Shown here piece by piece: positions 9,582-18,960 of a stretch of 49,322 bases of DNA. The position numbers were made by a program, and so were the translations under genes. This stretch comes from a virus, in IMG/VR virus record IMGVR_UViG_3300010885_028920, positions 1-49,322 of that record. One strand, 5' to 3'. Numbering within the stretch: position 1 is the first letter of the stretch; each line of letters begins with the position of its first letter. Below the pieces are notes generated by a model. It searched no databases. It was given only the letters and a program-made list of their open reading frames with translations, and was not told where the DNA came from.

Positions 9582-10479
9582 TGAAAAATTGTTAATTACC
9601 GGAAAAGGTCTTATTGGTTCTGAATTTGTGAATGAACAAAAAATAGGATCTGAATATGATTTAAGAAATAAGTCCGTATCTGATTTAGTTATTAGTCATT
9701 ATAATCCTGATTATGTTATACACACCGCAGGTAAGGTAGGTGGTTTAGGTGCTAATATGAATATGTTAGGTGAGTTCTTCTATGACAATATTATGATGAA
9801 CAGTAACATAATTGAAAGTTGTAGAAAATATAATGTAAAAAGACTAATATGTTTTTTATCAACATGTATATTCCCTGACAATGTTGAATACCCCCTAACC
9901 GAAGATAAAATCCAATTAGGACCTCCTCACCCATCTAATTTTGGTTATGCTTATGCTAAAAGAATGGTACAGGTTCAAATTGATGCCTATAATAAACAAT
10001 ATGGGACAAAATACTTTTCGGTTATACCTTGTAACGTATATGGACCTAACGATAACTATAATTTGGAAAATGGTCACGTAATTCCTTCCTTAATCCACAA
10101 AACATATTTAGCTAAGAAAAACAATACTGATTTAGTAATATGGGGTTCAGGTAACCCATTAAGAGAATTTATATATTCTAAGGACATTGCAAAAATTTGT
10201 ATGATCCTGATTGAAAAATATAATGAGTCTGAACCGATTATTTTATCCACATCACAAGAAATAACAATACGTGATGTAGTTGAAATGATTGTTGAAATAA
10301 TTGGATTTGAAGGTAATGTGATATACGATACTTCCAAACCTGATGGACAATATAGAAAACCATCTGACAACTCAAAACTTTTATCTATCATTGGTGATTT
10401 TGAATTCACACCATTAAGAACTGGTCTTGAAGAGACTATTGAGTTTTTTGTAAAAAACTATAATATTTTAAGAAAATAA
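9574..10479 (+). CDS. fcl: GDP-L-fucose synthase
   Basis: 301 residues. Bifunctional 3,5-epimerase and 4-reductase of the SDR family that finishes GDP-L-fucose synthesis. Motifs: GKGLIG nucleotide loop near the N terminus, AGKVGG (about 52-57, usually AAKVGG), STCIFP (about 96), YAYAK (about 125-129) and a GSGNPLREF segment, all characteristic of Fcl/WcaG. It begins inside gmd, as expected for consecutive enzymes. It is the last gene of the glycan block; phoH follows after 4 nt, so transcription probably continues. Confidence 0.93.
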   Translation: MDDEKLLITGKGLIGSEFVNEQKIGSEYDLRNKSVSDLVISHYNPDYVIHTAGKVGGLGANMNMLGEFFYDNIMMNSNIIESCRKYNVKRLICFLSTCIFPDNVEYPLTEDKIQLGPPHPSNFGYAYAKRMVQVQIDAYNKQYGTKYFSVIPCNVYGPNDNYNLENGHVIPSLIHKTYLAKKNNTDLVIWGSGNPLREFIYSKDIAKICMILIEKYNESEPIILSTSQEITIRDVVEMIVEIIGFEGNVIYDTSKPDGQYRKPSDNSKLLSIIGDFEFTPLRTGLEETIEFFVKNYNILRK

Positions 10480-10483
10480 TTAA

Positions 10484-11203
10484 ATGACTAGACGCAAATC
10501 AAACTTGTCTTTAGAAGAGTCAAAACCTCTATCTAAAAAAGACATCATTAACAAAATTGTTACGAAAAAATCAAAAGATAAGTTTTTAACTGACAATCAA
10601 AAAAAATATTACGATACTTTATCTAATAACCAAATAACGATTTGTTCAGGTCCTGCGGGTGTTGGTAAATCATACATCGCGATGAAAGCGGCTGTTGATT
10701 TATTGGTTGATCATAACACACCATATGAAAAAATTATCATTGTTAGACCAGCGGTTGAAGCTGAGGAAAAATTGGGAGCACTTCCAGGTAACCTTGAAGA
10801 AAAATTGGATCCTTACATCTTTCCATCATATTACTTATTAAGTAAAATTATTGGTAAAGACGCTAAAGAAAAATTGGTAGAGAATGAGGTTGTTGAGGTG
10901 TTTGCTTTGGCATATATGAGAGGGATGAATATTGACAACTCAATCTTGATCTTTGAGGAAGGCCAAAACGCAACTCCTAAACAGATGAAACTACTAATGA
11001 CACGTATTGGGTATAATAGTAAATTTTTCATCTCAGGTGACTTAGAACAGACCGACAGGTATAAAGAAAAAACACAATCGGGGTTATATGACGCTCTTCA
11101 AAGATTTAATGATATTAACGATATTGGTATTTTTGAATTTTCAAATGAAGATGTTGTTAGAAATCCACTTATTTCTAAAATATTAAAAAAATACGAAGAA
11201 TGA
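10484..11203 (+). CDS. phoH: PhoH-like ATPase
   Basis: 239 residues. A PhoH-domain P-loop protein with Walker A GPAGVGKS (56-63), an IIVRPAVEAEEKLGALPG segment, EEGQNAT (about 157, the Walker B equivalent of DEAQN) and FISGDLEQTD (sensor-like), in the PhoH order. PhoH homologues are widespread in marine and other T4-like phages; a role in RNA metabolism or stress has been proposed but is not settled. A short basic N-terminal extension precedes the ATPase. The stop overlaps the start of the next gene (ATGA). Confidence 0.9.
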   Translation: MTRRKSNLSLEESKPLSKKDIINKIVTKKSKDKFLTDNQKKYYDTLSNNQITICSGPAGVGKSYIAMKAAVDLLVDHNTPYEKIIIVRPAVEAEEKLGALPGNLEEKLDPYIFPSYYLLSKIIGKDAKEKLVENEVVEVFALAYMRGMNIDNSILIFEEGQNATPKQMKLLMTRIGYNSKFFISGDLEQTDRYKEKTQSGLYDALQRFNDINDIGIFEFSNEDVVRNPLISKILKKYEE

Positions 11204-11796
11204 GAATTGGTATTGATGTGAATGGTGTACTTAGAGACACAATTGGTAAGTTTAAACAAACTTATGAGAAGTTCTTAATAGAAAAATCTGAAATTTTTGA
11301 AAACGATGAGTTTGAATATAAAATTACAGAACCTATTGATACCTTAAATTTAATGGATCATTTTACTTTTAAGGATGAAGAAGAATATTTGTCTTTTATG
11401 TATGATGAATTTCCTATGCAGATTTTTGGTCATGCGGGTTCTACTGAACTTTCAACATTTCACGATTTACAAGAATTTTATTTAGAAAATAGAGATACAC
11501 ACGAAATTACTATTTTCTCACAAGAAAAAGGTAAAACCAAACCGGCAACATTGTTTTTTTTGTCAAAATTTGGTTGTGAGGTTGAATCCGTTAAATTCTA
11601 TAATCAATCAACGATTGATAAATTATGGGAAGATTATGATTTAATTTTAACAAGTGATCCAGAATTACTTTCAAAAGTTACAATTTTTACTATATTGATA
11701 AAATACAATACAGAGTACAATAAAAATAGTAAGATTGCTTGGAACGTAGATACGTTTAAAGAATTTAACGAACTAATTAAAAAAGAAATAAAATGA
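11200..11796 (+). CDS. HAD-like phosphatase-fold protein
   Basis: 198 residues. It opens with MRIGIDVNGVLRDT, the first HAD motif (normally DxDG[V/T]); here the general acid/base Asp is Asn8. A later GKTKPATLFFLSKFG could supply the HAD lysine and LILTSDPEL the final motif. The arrangement resembles phage deoxyribonucleotidase-like HAD proteins. Because of the D-to-N change it may be inactive or use a different mechanism. Coupled by 4-nt overlaps to phoH and to the next gene. Confidence 0.55.
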   Translation: MRIGIDVNGVLRDTIGKFKQTYEKFLIEKSEIFENDEFEYKITEPIDTLNLMDHFTFKDEEEYLSFMYDEFPMQIFGHAGSTELSTFHDLQEFYLENRDTHEITIFSQEKGKTKPATLFFLSKFGCEVESVKFYNQSTIDKLWEDYDLILTSDPELLSKVTIFTILIKYNTEYNKNSKIAWNVDTFKEFNELIKKEIK

Positions 11797-12068
11797 TTGA
11801 AGTATTCGGAGAACACTATTTCATCGACATTGATAAAATAGAACAATTCATTAACATACCAAAAACAGAACCTGTTAGTGGTGACACAAATGAACAACAT
11901 ATCAGTGTTGTTAAATACGAAGTAGTTAAAACTATGATTGATGTAATCATGGGTGAAAACGAAGAGTTTGATGATAACTTGGGTCTTAAAAGTGCGAAAG
12001 GAGCATCTCTACCTTTCAAATTAGCTTTCAACACAATGCTTAAACATAAATTAATTGAACACTTATAA
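11793..12068 (+). CDS. conserved-looking small hypothetical protein
   Basis: 91 residues, acidic N-terminal two thirds and basic C terminus. I do not recognise a domain. The start overlaps the HAD-like gene by 4 nt and the next ATG follows its stop after one nucleotide, so it is clearly a translated member of the phoH-to-sigma gene run. There are no membrane segments or cysteines. Confidence 0.6.
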   Translation: MIEVFGEHYFIDIDKIEQFINIPKTEPVSGDTNEQHISVVKYEVVKTMIDVIMGENEEFDDNLGLKSAKGASLPFKLAFNTMLKHKLIEHL

Positions 12069-12069
12069 T

Positions 12070-13116
12070 ATGGATCAAAATTTGATTGAAAAAGTAAAAT
12101 TGTCCGTTTCGAACATCGAGTCTAAAAAATTCAGAATTTACTTCTTTGTTCAGGACACAAAAGGAAATGCAAAAGCTTCCTTATCATACATTTATCGTAT
12201 GGCAATGTCTTTAAAAACTGCGGGGTATAATCCGATAATGTTACACGAAAAACCAGATTACATTAAAGTTGGTGAGTGGTTGGGGTCTGAGTTTGATGAA
12301 CTTGAACACCAATCTGTTGAGGGTCAAAATTTGGCAATCGCACCTGAAGATATTTTAGTTATTCCTGAAATATTTGGATATGTAATGGAACAAGTATCAA
12401 ATCTTCCTTGTGGTAAAATTGTCTTATGTCAGGCTTACGACCACGTATTTGAAACTTTATCACCTGGTGCTACTTGGAATCAATACGGATTTTTAAAGTG
12501 TATCGTTACGTCTGAAAACATGAAAAATTATATGGATGACATAATGAAAAATATTTCATATTCAATAATTGAACCAGCGATTTCTAAACACTTTGTTAAA
12601 GACAAATATCCTGCAAAACCAATTGTTGCCGTTCATTCAAGAGAACAACGAGATGGTCTTAACTTTATTAAACAATTTTATTTGAAATTTCCACAATTCA
12701 GATGGGTAACTTTCAGAGATATGAGAGGAATGTCAGAAGAACAAATGGCAAACACACTTAAAGATTGTTTTGTGTCAGTATGGATTGATCCCACAAGTTC
12801 TTTCGGAACATATCCTTTAGAGTCTATGAAAATGGGTGTACCTGTAATTGGTAAAACACCAAATTTGAAACACGAATGGATGAAACAAGAAAACGGAGTT
12901 TGGGTTGAAAATCAGTTGGATATGACTAATGTTCTTGCTAATTATTTACAGAACTGGTTGGAAGACAACATTAATTCTGAACTATATACTAGTGGGATTG
13001 AAACAGCTGAAACATTTGGTAATTATGAAAAATTTTCAAACGAAGTAGTTACCTTATTTAGTGACTTCGCAAATAAACGTAAAGACGTATTTACTCAACA
13101 ATTAAACAATCAATAA
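12070..13116 (+). CDS. GT-B fold (GT4-like) glycosyltransferase
   Basis: 348 residues from the ATG just after the upstream stop; a TTG at 12055 would overlap the upstream gene. The C-terminal domain has a VAVHSREQRD strand, a DCFVSVWIDPTSSFGTYPLESMKMGVPVIGKTPN stretch (shown here only as landmark: the P-L-E-S-M-x-x-G-V-P-V motif) and a variable tail, the donor-binding layout of GT4-type retaining enzymes. It is separate from the glycan operon and sits with a GT2-like gene between phoH and the late sigma. It could act on DNA, virion protein or host glycans; nothing here decides. Confidence 0.6.
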   Translation: MDQNLIEKVKLSVSNIESKKFRIYFFVQDTKGNAKASLSYIYRMAMSLKTAGYNPIMLHEKPDYIKVGEWLGSEFDELEHQSVEGQNLAIAPEDILVIPEIFGYVMEQVSNLPCGKIVLCQAYDHVFETLSPGATWNQYGFLKCIVTSENMKNYMDDIMKNISYSIIEPAISKHFVKDKYPAKPIVAVHSREQRDGLNFIKQFYLKFPQFRWVTFRDMRGMSEEQMANTLKDCFVSVWIDPTSSFGTYPLESMKMGVPVIGKTPNLKHEWMKQENGVWVENQLDMTNVLANYLQNWLEDNINSELYTSGIETAETFGNYEKFSNEVVTLFSDFANKRKDVFTQQLNNQ

Positions 13117-13117
13117 T

Positions 13118-13924
13118 ATGGAAAATAAATTTGACGTATCAGTAATATTACCAATTAAGTCTTCTAAAGCTAAAGATTTTGAATCTTACTTTGAGAAATC
13201 AATAAACTCATTGAAATTACAAAAGGTTTCATTAAATGAAGTAATCATCGTACCAACAAAAGAAGAATCTCTGAATACTTTTTTAAAGTCGTACGATTTT
13301 GGAGACCTAAATGTTAAAGTAATCCCGTTTGAAGGTGATCCTAATTTTTCTTCACAGGTAAATTTTGGTGTTGAGAGTTCAACATCTAAATGGGTATCAA
13401 TTTTAGAATTTGATGATGAATATGCAACAATTTGGTTTGATAATGTAAAGAAATATGATGATATCTATTTAGATGAAGTAGATGCTTATCTTCCAATAGT
13501 TGTTGATGTTGATAGTAAAGGTGTTTTTGCTGGATTTACAAATGAAGCTACTTTTGCAGCAGGATTTACAACTGAAATCGGATATCTGACAAATGATATG
13601 TTACATGACTATCAAAACTTCCAAAGTTCAGGAATGGTTATGAAAAGAGAACAATTCTTGGAATTTGGTGGTATGAAACCATCAATGAAGTTAACATTTG
13701 TGTATGAATTCCTTTTAAGAATGACTTATAATTCTGTTAAAATTATGACAATTCCAAGAATGGGTTACAAACATGAAAATCTAAGAGAGGGTTCAATTTT
13801 TTGGAATTACAAATTTGGTGAAGATAAGATTGTTGACGACGAGGTTAGGTTTTGGTTAAATACAGCAAAGAAAGAATATTTCTTTAATCAAGATAGAAAC
13901 ATAAAATACGAATCAGTGTCTTGA
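13118..13924 (+). CDS. GT2-like glycosyltransferase
   Basis: 268 residues. It begins DVSVILPIKSSK, the first strand of family 2 GT-A transferases, has an acidic EFDDE (about 102-106) at the DxD position and a SSGMVMKREQFLEFGG segment typical of the acceptor side. It follows the GT-B gene by 1 nt and its TGA overlaps the ATG of the sigma gene by one base. The pairing suggests two successive sugar additions on one substrate, but the substrate is unknown. Confidence 0.6.
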   Translation: MENKFDVSVILPIKSSKAKDFESYFEKSINSLKLQKVSLNEVIIVPTKEESLNTFLKSYDFGDLNVKVIPFEGDPNFSSQVNFGVESSTSKWVSILEFDDEYATIWFDNVKKYDDIYLDEVDAYLPIVVDVDSKGVFAGFTNEATFAAGFTTEIGYLTNDMLHDYQNFQSSGMVMKREQFLEFGGMKPSMKLTFVYEFLLRMTYNSVKIMTIPRMGYKHENLREGSIFWNYKFGEDKIVDDEVRFWLNTAKKEYFFNQDRNIKYESVS

Positions 13925-14667
13925 TGTTATCAGCCTCAACTGAAGAAACAACAATACAATTCAGAAGAAAGGGTAGAAAAACACTCAAAGATAATTATTT
14001 TGACGTAAAAGAAGAGATGGCGGTTAGAATGTTTTTAACCGCCACCACTTTTAATGAAAGAAACAAAATATATAATGAGTATCTAAGACATCCTTTGGAT
14101 AAGATGATATCTTCAATAATTAGAAGGTATAAATTGTATCGAAAAGATATGAATTTTGATGAGATTCATATTGATACACATTCTTTTCTTATGACCAAAA
14201 TTGAAAAGTTTTCACCATCAAAGGAGAAAAAAGCATATTCATATTTTGGAACTATTTGTAAAAATTATTTGATGGGTCAAATAATTAAAGATCAAAAAGA
14301 TACAAATAGAAAAATATCATATGAGGATATTTCAAGTAATTTAGAGAATAGGCCCGATATGGTTTATTATATAGATAATGATATGATTGAAGCTGAAGAT
14401 ATTATAAACAAGTTCAAAATAGATTTAAGATTATTTATGGATAATAACGAGATGACTCATAGTGAGAGGAAGTTGGGTGAAGCGTTGATTGTTATATTTG
14501 ACAACTATGAAGAAACATTTCCGAGCTCAGACAATAATAAGTTCAATAAAAACGTAATATTGTTAACTCTTCGTGAAATGACAAATCTATCAACAAAAGA
14601 AATTAGATCATCAATCAAAAAATTTAAAAAACTATATGGGAATACTCTTAATGGTATGATTGATTAA
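13924..14667 (+). CDS. gp55-like late-transcription sigma factor
   Basis: 247 residues from the ATG overlapping the previous stop. The central part (YNEYLRHPLDKMISSIIRRY, then HSFLMTKIEKF and KAYSYFGTICKNYLMG at about 103-118, followed by basic QIIKDQK) resembles the region 2 helices that bind RNA polymerase and the -10 element in small phage sigma factors such as T4 gp55. Typical of gp55-like proteins, no clear region 4 is visible, although the C terminus is helical and basic (STKEIRSSIKKFKK). In T4, gp55 directs late transcription from TATAAATA with clamp and coactivator. Here the gene lies just before the first virion genes, each carrying an ATATTTAT element. Confidence 0.7.
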   Translation: MLSASTEETTIQFRRKGRKTLKDNYFDVKEEMAVRMFLTATTFNERNKIYNEYLRHPLDKMISSIIRRYKLYRKDMNFDEIHIDTHSFLMTKIEKFSPSKEKKAYSYFGTICKNYLMGQIIKDQKDTNRKISYEDISSNLENRPDMVYYIDNDMIEAEDIINKFKIDLRLFMDNNEMTHSERKLGEALIVIFDNYEETFPSSDNNKFNKNVILLTLREMTNLSTKEIRSSIKKFKKLYGNTLNGMID

Positions 14668-14682
14668 AAATAAACACTCTAA

Positions 14683-14690
14683 ATATTTAT
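14683..14690 (+). promoter_or_regulatory. ATATTTAT motif (candidate late promoter)
   Basis: ATATTTAT 4 nt before the ATG of the gene at 14695, in the context CTAAATATTTATAG. One of about fifteen coding-strand copies in the window; the function is inferred from position. Confidence 0.5.
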
Positions 14691-14694
14691 AGTT

Positions 14695-15063
14695 ATGTCG
14701 AAACCAAGAAAAAAAGAGATTAACTTAACAAAAGATTCTGTTTTAGCTCTTCTACAAGAAGTCTATAATGAACTTGTAGAACAAAGAACAACAGCTTTAA
14801 GACTACAAAATAAACTTGTAGTAATGTTAAAAACACCTGAAGATATGACGGTGTTAGGTCCTGTTATTGAAAAACAACAAAAAATTATAAATGATTGTGT
14901 TGATAAAAAACTACAACTAGGTAAATTACAATCTTCATTGTGGGAAAAAACCAACAATACTCAAGAAAATGTTACATTGTCTGAAATAGATGATGAACTT
15001 CTACAAAGTTTAATTATGAAGGATGTGGAGAAGGGTAATAATGATACCACATATAAGTTTTAA
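14695..15063 (+). CDS. hypothetical coiled-coil protein
   Basis: 122 residues, predicted mostly helical with heptad-like Leu/Val spacing (VYNELVEQRTTALRLQNKLVV and VDKKLQLGKLQSSLWEK) and a charged N terminus. No family recognised. It is the first gene after the sigma factor, has its own ATATTTAT motif and lies 5 nt upstream of a large virion-type gene, so a structural or assembly role is plausible. Confidence 0.6.
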   Translation: MSKPRKKEINLTKDSVLALLQEVYNELVEQRTTALRLQNKLVVMLKTPEDMTVLGPVIEKQQKIINDCVDKKLQLGKLQSSLWEKTNNTQENVTLSEIDDELLQSLIMKDVEKGNNDTTYKF

Positions 15064-15068
15064 TATTT

Positions 15069-17165
15069 ATGGCACTTAACTTAACAAGCGGATATGAGGA
15101 TTTAGCGAGTCTAATCCAAGAAACTACCACATACAAGAGGGCGAAAAACGATTATGATGGGTTAATTAGTAAACAAGGAAATAAGTTAAGTGATGTTGCT
15201 GACACAGTACAAGGTGGTTATCAAAACGCAATCGGTAAAACCAAAAAATTTGAGGAAGTACAAGGAAATCAAATAGATAAACTTCTTAAAATTGCAGAAA
15301 GTTTAGGACCTAATTTACAAAATAAGGCGCAATCATCATTACAACGTCAAATTGATAAAGTTAATTTTTCAGGAGTAACTCAAAATACAAAATTTTCAGG
15401 ATTAACTAAAAATTTAAATAGTGCTGGTGCATCTACCGTAGATTTTATAAAAAAATCGTTTAAAGAAACAATAGCAAAAATAGAACCACAAGTACAAGAA
15501 ATTATAAATAAAGAAGTGTTGAGGGCTATTGGGTGTTCACAAAATCAAACATATCCAACAAATAATGAAATATATATAAAGGTTTCAAGTATTGATATAT
15601 TTGGTAATCTTAAACAAGATCCGAATGATCCTATTGGTAAATTATATTACGAGTTAGGGACAAGTTTTAATAACAATGTGACAAAAAACTATCCGATGAA
15701 TCGTCAATTAAATCATAGGTTAAATAACCCTGGTTTATCATTCAATAGTGAATATGGATCAGCATACCGAGGCACATCACTACAAGAATTGTTTGATTTC
15801 GTTTACACAAAAGTTGGACCAAATGGTGAGACCGGTGATTACTTTAAGATAACACTTAAAGAACGTATTCCATCAGTTTCTGATTTTGGTAGTTATGGGA
15901 CTTCAGGATTTACACAAACCGTTCAATCGGTTGAAAGATTTATTGTTGATTATTATAAGAAAATAAGGATTGCTGAAAGTAGGAAAGTATTTTCTGAAGT
16001 TATGAATATTCTAACCAATACATTAACAATTGGCCAAAACCCCGATACTAATTACATAACAAATGAAAAACTATTCGGTAAAATTATTCAACGAATATTT
16101 GGACAATGTCAGGATAATACCTCAGAAATTGGTGTCAGTGGAATTGCAAAAATCTCCGTTGGTGATGAATTTGATGAGACTTTTTTTGAATTAACACCTG
16201 AAGATAATATTGAGATTGAAAAAGAAATATCGAATATACAAAGGGGTGTGGTTCAATTTGAAGGTTGTGGTGCTGAGGATTTTCCTGTCGATTCTACCTC
16301 AATAGTTAATTCATTATTAAAAATGAATGATGCAACAACAACAAGTGAAGAGATTGAATTGTCCGATCAATCTGAGGATGCTGCTCTTGAACAATGGAAA
16401 CTATTATATCCGAAATTCCCTGTAATATCTTGGAGAAAGGGTATTATTAAATCATTAGTACAAGCATTATGTCGTGTTGTGTTTTCACCTAAAGCAATAT
16501 TTCCACTGATGATTATGTTAAAAGCGTTAGGTAATAACGTATCAGATACTGTGGAAGATGTTAGAACCTTTATGACTAAATTTAGATTATTGGTTACTAA
16601 TATATCGGGTAAACTTTTTTCTTTATTTGTTAAAGAACTATATAAAATAATCTCAAGAGATATCAAAAAACTTTTAGGTTCTATTGTAACGGATTTATTA
16701 AAAGAAAAGATTGATAAGAGATACGCTATTTATGTTTCGTTATTACAGGCGGGTTTTGAGATTAGGGATACTATTAGAGATTTTCGAAGATGTAAGAGTG
16801 TTATTGATAATCTTATTAGATTGTTTAAAATAATAGATAAAGTAACAAAACCTTATCGTTTACCTCTTTTAGCCTTAGACCAAGCAGCTCTAAGACCTGG
16901 TGTTAGTGCTACTCGTGCGTTTATGAAAAATATTGGTATAATGCAAGAACTTGGATTACCTACAGGTAATTTACCTGATGGTTCACCAAATCTTGATTTA
17001 GTTTCACAATTTGCCAATATTAAAGCAATGTATAAAGAACAAGATGAAAATGGTCAGGTAGAGATATCTTTAAATAAACTAGTATTACCCGTAGCAGTTC
17101 CAGGTTTGGCAGGACCCGGAACAGCTTCAGGAGCGGGTGCAAGACTTTTCGGAATACCAAAATGA
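15069..17165 (+). CDS. large virion-associated protein, probably tail/baseplate
   Basis: 698 residues. I do not recognise a family. The first 170 residues are Gln/Asn/Lys-rich helices, the middle (about 180-380) is mixed, an acidic patch follows around 380-440, and the last 250 residues contain hydrophobic helices (SPKAIFPLMIMLKALG, IVTDLLKEKI) and a Gly/Pro/Ala-rich end. An ATATTTAT overlaps the start codon itself (15063-15070). It precedes the baseplate OB-fold gene, so a baseplate or tail function is inferred from context. Confidence 0.5.
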   Translation: MALNLTSGYEDLASLIQETTTYKRAKNDYDGLISKQGNKLSDVADTVQGGYQNAIGKTKKFEEVQGNQIDKLLKIAESLGPNLQNKAQSSLQRQIDKVNFSGVTQNTKFSGLTKNLNSAGASTVDFIKKSFKETIAKIEPQVQEIINKEVLRAIGCSQNQTYPTNNEIYIKVSSIDIFGNLKQDPNDPIGKLYYELGTSFNNNVTKNYPMNRQLNHRLNNPGLSFNSEYGSAYRGTSLQELFDFVYTKVGPNGETGDYFKITLKERIPSVSDFGSYGTSGFTQTVQSVERFIVDYYKKIRIAESRKVFSEVMNILTNTLTIGQNPDTNYITNEKLFGKIIQRIFGQCQDNTSEIGVSGIAKISVGDEFDETFFELTPEDNIEIEKEISNIQRGVVQFEGCGAEDFPVDSTSIVNSLLKMNDATTTSEEIELSDQSEDAALEQWKLLYPKFPVISWRKGIIKSLVQALCRVVFSPKAIFPLMIMLKALGNNVSDTVEDVRTFMTKFRLLVTNISGKLFSLFVKELYKIISRDIKKLLGSIVTDLLKEKIDKRYAIYVSLLQAGFEIRDTIRDFRRCKSVIDNLIRLFKIIDKVTKPYRLPLLALDQAALRPGVSATRAFMKNIGIMQELGLPTGNLPDGSPNLDLVSQFANIKAMYKEQDENGQVEISLNKLVLPVAVPGLAGPGTASGAGARLFGIPK

Positions 17166-17362
17166 TGAACGAACACAAAATACAAGATCTTTTACCAAAG
17201 TTGGGTGAACAATCAAACTCAGCGTTGATTGAAATGATGGATTTTTTACAAAATGACTTTGATGTGACAAAACAAAGAATTGTTGACTTAACGTATCATT
17301 TAGATACTATTGAGACGATATACGACAAAATAAATAAAGAATATTCTAAAAGAAATCCATAA
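17162..17362 (+). CDS. small hypothetical protein in the tail cluster
   Basis: 66 residues, helical and charged, with no recognised domain. ATG overlaps the upstream stop (ATGA) and its own stop shares one base with the next ATG, so it is translationally coupled on both sides. Possibly an assembly factor for the flanking tail proteins. Confidence 0.6.
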   Translation: MMNEHKIQDLLPKLGEQSNSALIEMMDFLQNDFDVTKQRIVDLTYHLDTIETIYDKINKEYSKRNP

Positions 17363-18942
17363 TGTCAAATTTTTTGAGTCAACCACAATCTAATCTACCT
17401 AGAAGAGATATACGAAAATTAATATATCGTGGTACGGTATTGAACAATGTTGATCCAAAAATGTTAGGGAGAATTCGAGTTAATCCTGAATTTTGGACTA
17501 AAGAAGATATTGCAACAGCGACCGTTGATTTTAATGAAAAAACTGACATATGGAAAGACAATGACCCTTTTATTTGTTTACCACTATTACCTTTTCATTT
17601 GAACGCACCAGTCCCTTCTGTTGGTGATGCGGTTAATATTATATTACAAAATTTAGAAAACCGATTTGAAAAGAGGGGGATGTATTATATTGGAGCTATG
17701 TTATCATCTCCGATGTCTGTCGAGAATGAGGTTAAAGAACAATCTGAAAACTTAACAACTTATGGTTCTAATGTCAAAGATACTTATTCTGTAAAAAATC
17801 AGGATGGTACATATCCCAATCCTAAAAGTGAGGGTATCTTTCCTGAACCAGATGATGTTGGGTTAGTTGGTAAAGGTACTTCGGATTTAATTATAAAACC
17901 GAACGATGTTCTTTTACGTGCTGGTAGAAATTTACCATTTAATATAAATAAAGCCCCTCAAGCAAATCCCAATAGAGCATACGTTCAATTGAGTATGTTT
18001 GGTTCCAAAGAAAAATCTGAAGGGTTCGATACGATTGTTAATTTTTCTCAAAATATTCAAAATTTAAAATATGTTGTTGAGTGGTTAATTACTAATCCTG
18101 ATAATCCTGCGGGTGTTTTTACTGGAACAATTTATCTATACAAATTAAAACCATCAAGTAATACATTATCCACTAATTTTAAATTAACAACAAATTTAGA
18201 AACTGAAAAAAGTTTAATAACCTATAAATCATTTCAGTCTAAATCACTAAATGATACTATTATTTTCATCAATAAATTTATTCAGGATGTAAATTCAGGT
18301 ACTTTAACACAAGTTATTTCAAAACCAGGAAACACTAATTTATCAACAATAACTATAAATGATCAATTCCCATATGGGTATAGACCATCACCACCTACAT
18401 ATAATTGGATAAACCCTACAAATTTTAATGGTGTTGATAATGTTATAGCGTTTACAAATATCACTCAAATTTATCTTGGTGTTAAGTTTAATAGTGGTGT
18501 TAAAAAAACAGGAATTGGTATTGTTGGTTCTAAAGATACTTTTGGATTGAGACCAAAAACAAGTTTAGAGTTTGTTGAGAACAAATCAGCCGAGGTGGTG
18601 GAAGATACGTTTGCTTCATTGGGGGCAAATCAGATAGCATTTCTTTCTCACGATTCATCAGTACCTGGTAAGTCTAAAATTAACATGCAAAACAATGTTA
18701 AAGGAATTGATGCAACCGAATATCAAAATAATATAGTCCCTAATACATCATCAATGGTTAGGGGTGAAGAATTATTAGAGTTACTTGATTTGATAGTTAG
18801 ATACCTAATATCTCACGTACACGCATATCACGGACTACCACCAGTACCTGTAGGACAAGATGGAACTTCATCATTAGATGTTCTAACACAACTACAAGAA
18901 GCATATCAAAAAGTTTTAAATAAAAATATCAGAATAAATTGA
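17362..18942 (+). CDS. gp5-like baseplate hub/spike OB-fold protein
   Basis: 526 residues. The N terminus (RGTVLNNVDPKMLGRIRV, about 24-41) is the first hairpin of the OB domain shared by T4 gp5 and related spike proteins, followed by a CLPLLPF segment and VPSVGDAVNIIL. The central part is Asn/Ser-rich and unlike T4 gp5; there is no recognisable lysozyme domain. The C terminus has SHVHAYHGLPPVPVGQDG, a His-rich element of the kind found at spike tips. Probably part of the central baseplate hub. Confidence 0.65.
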   Translation: MSNFLSQPQSNLPRRDIRKLIYRGTVLNNVDPKMLGRIRVNPEFWTKEDIATATVDFNEKTDIWKDNDPFICLPLLPFHLNAPVPSVGDAVNIILQNLENRFEKRGMYYIGAMLSSPMSVENEVKEQSENLTTYGSNVKDTYSVKNQDGTYPNPKSEGIFPEPDDVGLVGKGTSDLIIKPNDVLLRAGRNLPFNINKAPQANPNRAYVQLSMFGSKEKSEGFDTIVNFSQNIQNLKYVVEWLITNPDNPAGVFTGTIYLYKLKPSSNTLSTNFKLTTNLETEKSLITYKSFQSKSLNDTIIFINKFIQDVNSGTLTQVISKPGNTNLSTITINDQFPYGYRPSPPTYNWINPTNFNGVDNVIAFTNITQIYLGVKFNSGVKKTGIGIVGSKDTFGLRPKTSLEFVENKSAEVVEDTFASLGANQIAFLSHDSSVPGKSKINMQNNVKGIDATEYQNNIVPNTSSMVRGEELLELLDLIVRYLISHVHAYHGLPPVPVGQDGTSSLDVLTQLQEAYQKVLNKNIRIN

Positions 18943-18949
18943 TATTTAT
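18942..18949 (+). promoter_or_regulatory. ATATTTAT motif (candidate late promoter)
   Basis: TGATATTTATATG lies just after the stop of the gp5-like gene and 11 nt before the ATG at 18961. It is the only intergenic motif inside the tail block apart from those at 14683 and 15063. Confidence 0.5.
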
Positions 18950-18960
18950 ATGAAAAAGAT

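Noticed and set aside
12055-12069. TTG start for the GT-B gene
   Set aside because: It would lie within the upstream gene; ATG 12070 is just after the upstream stop.
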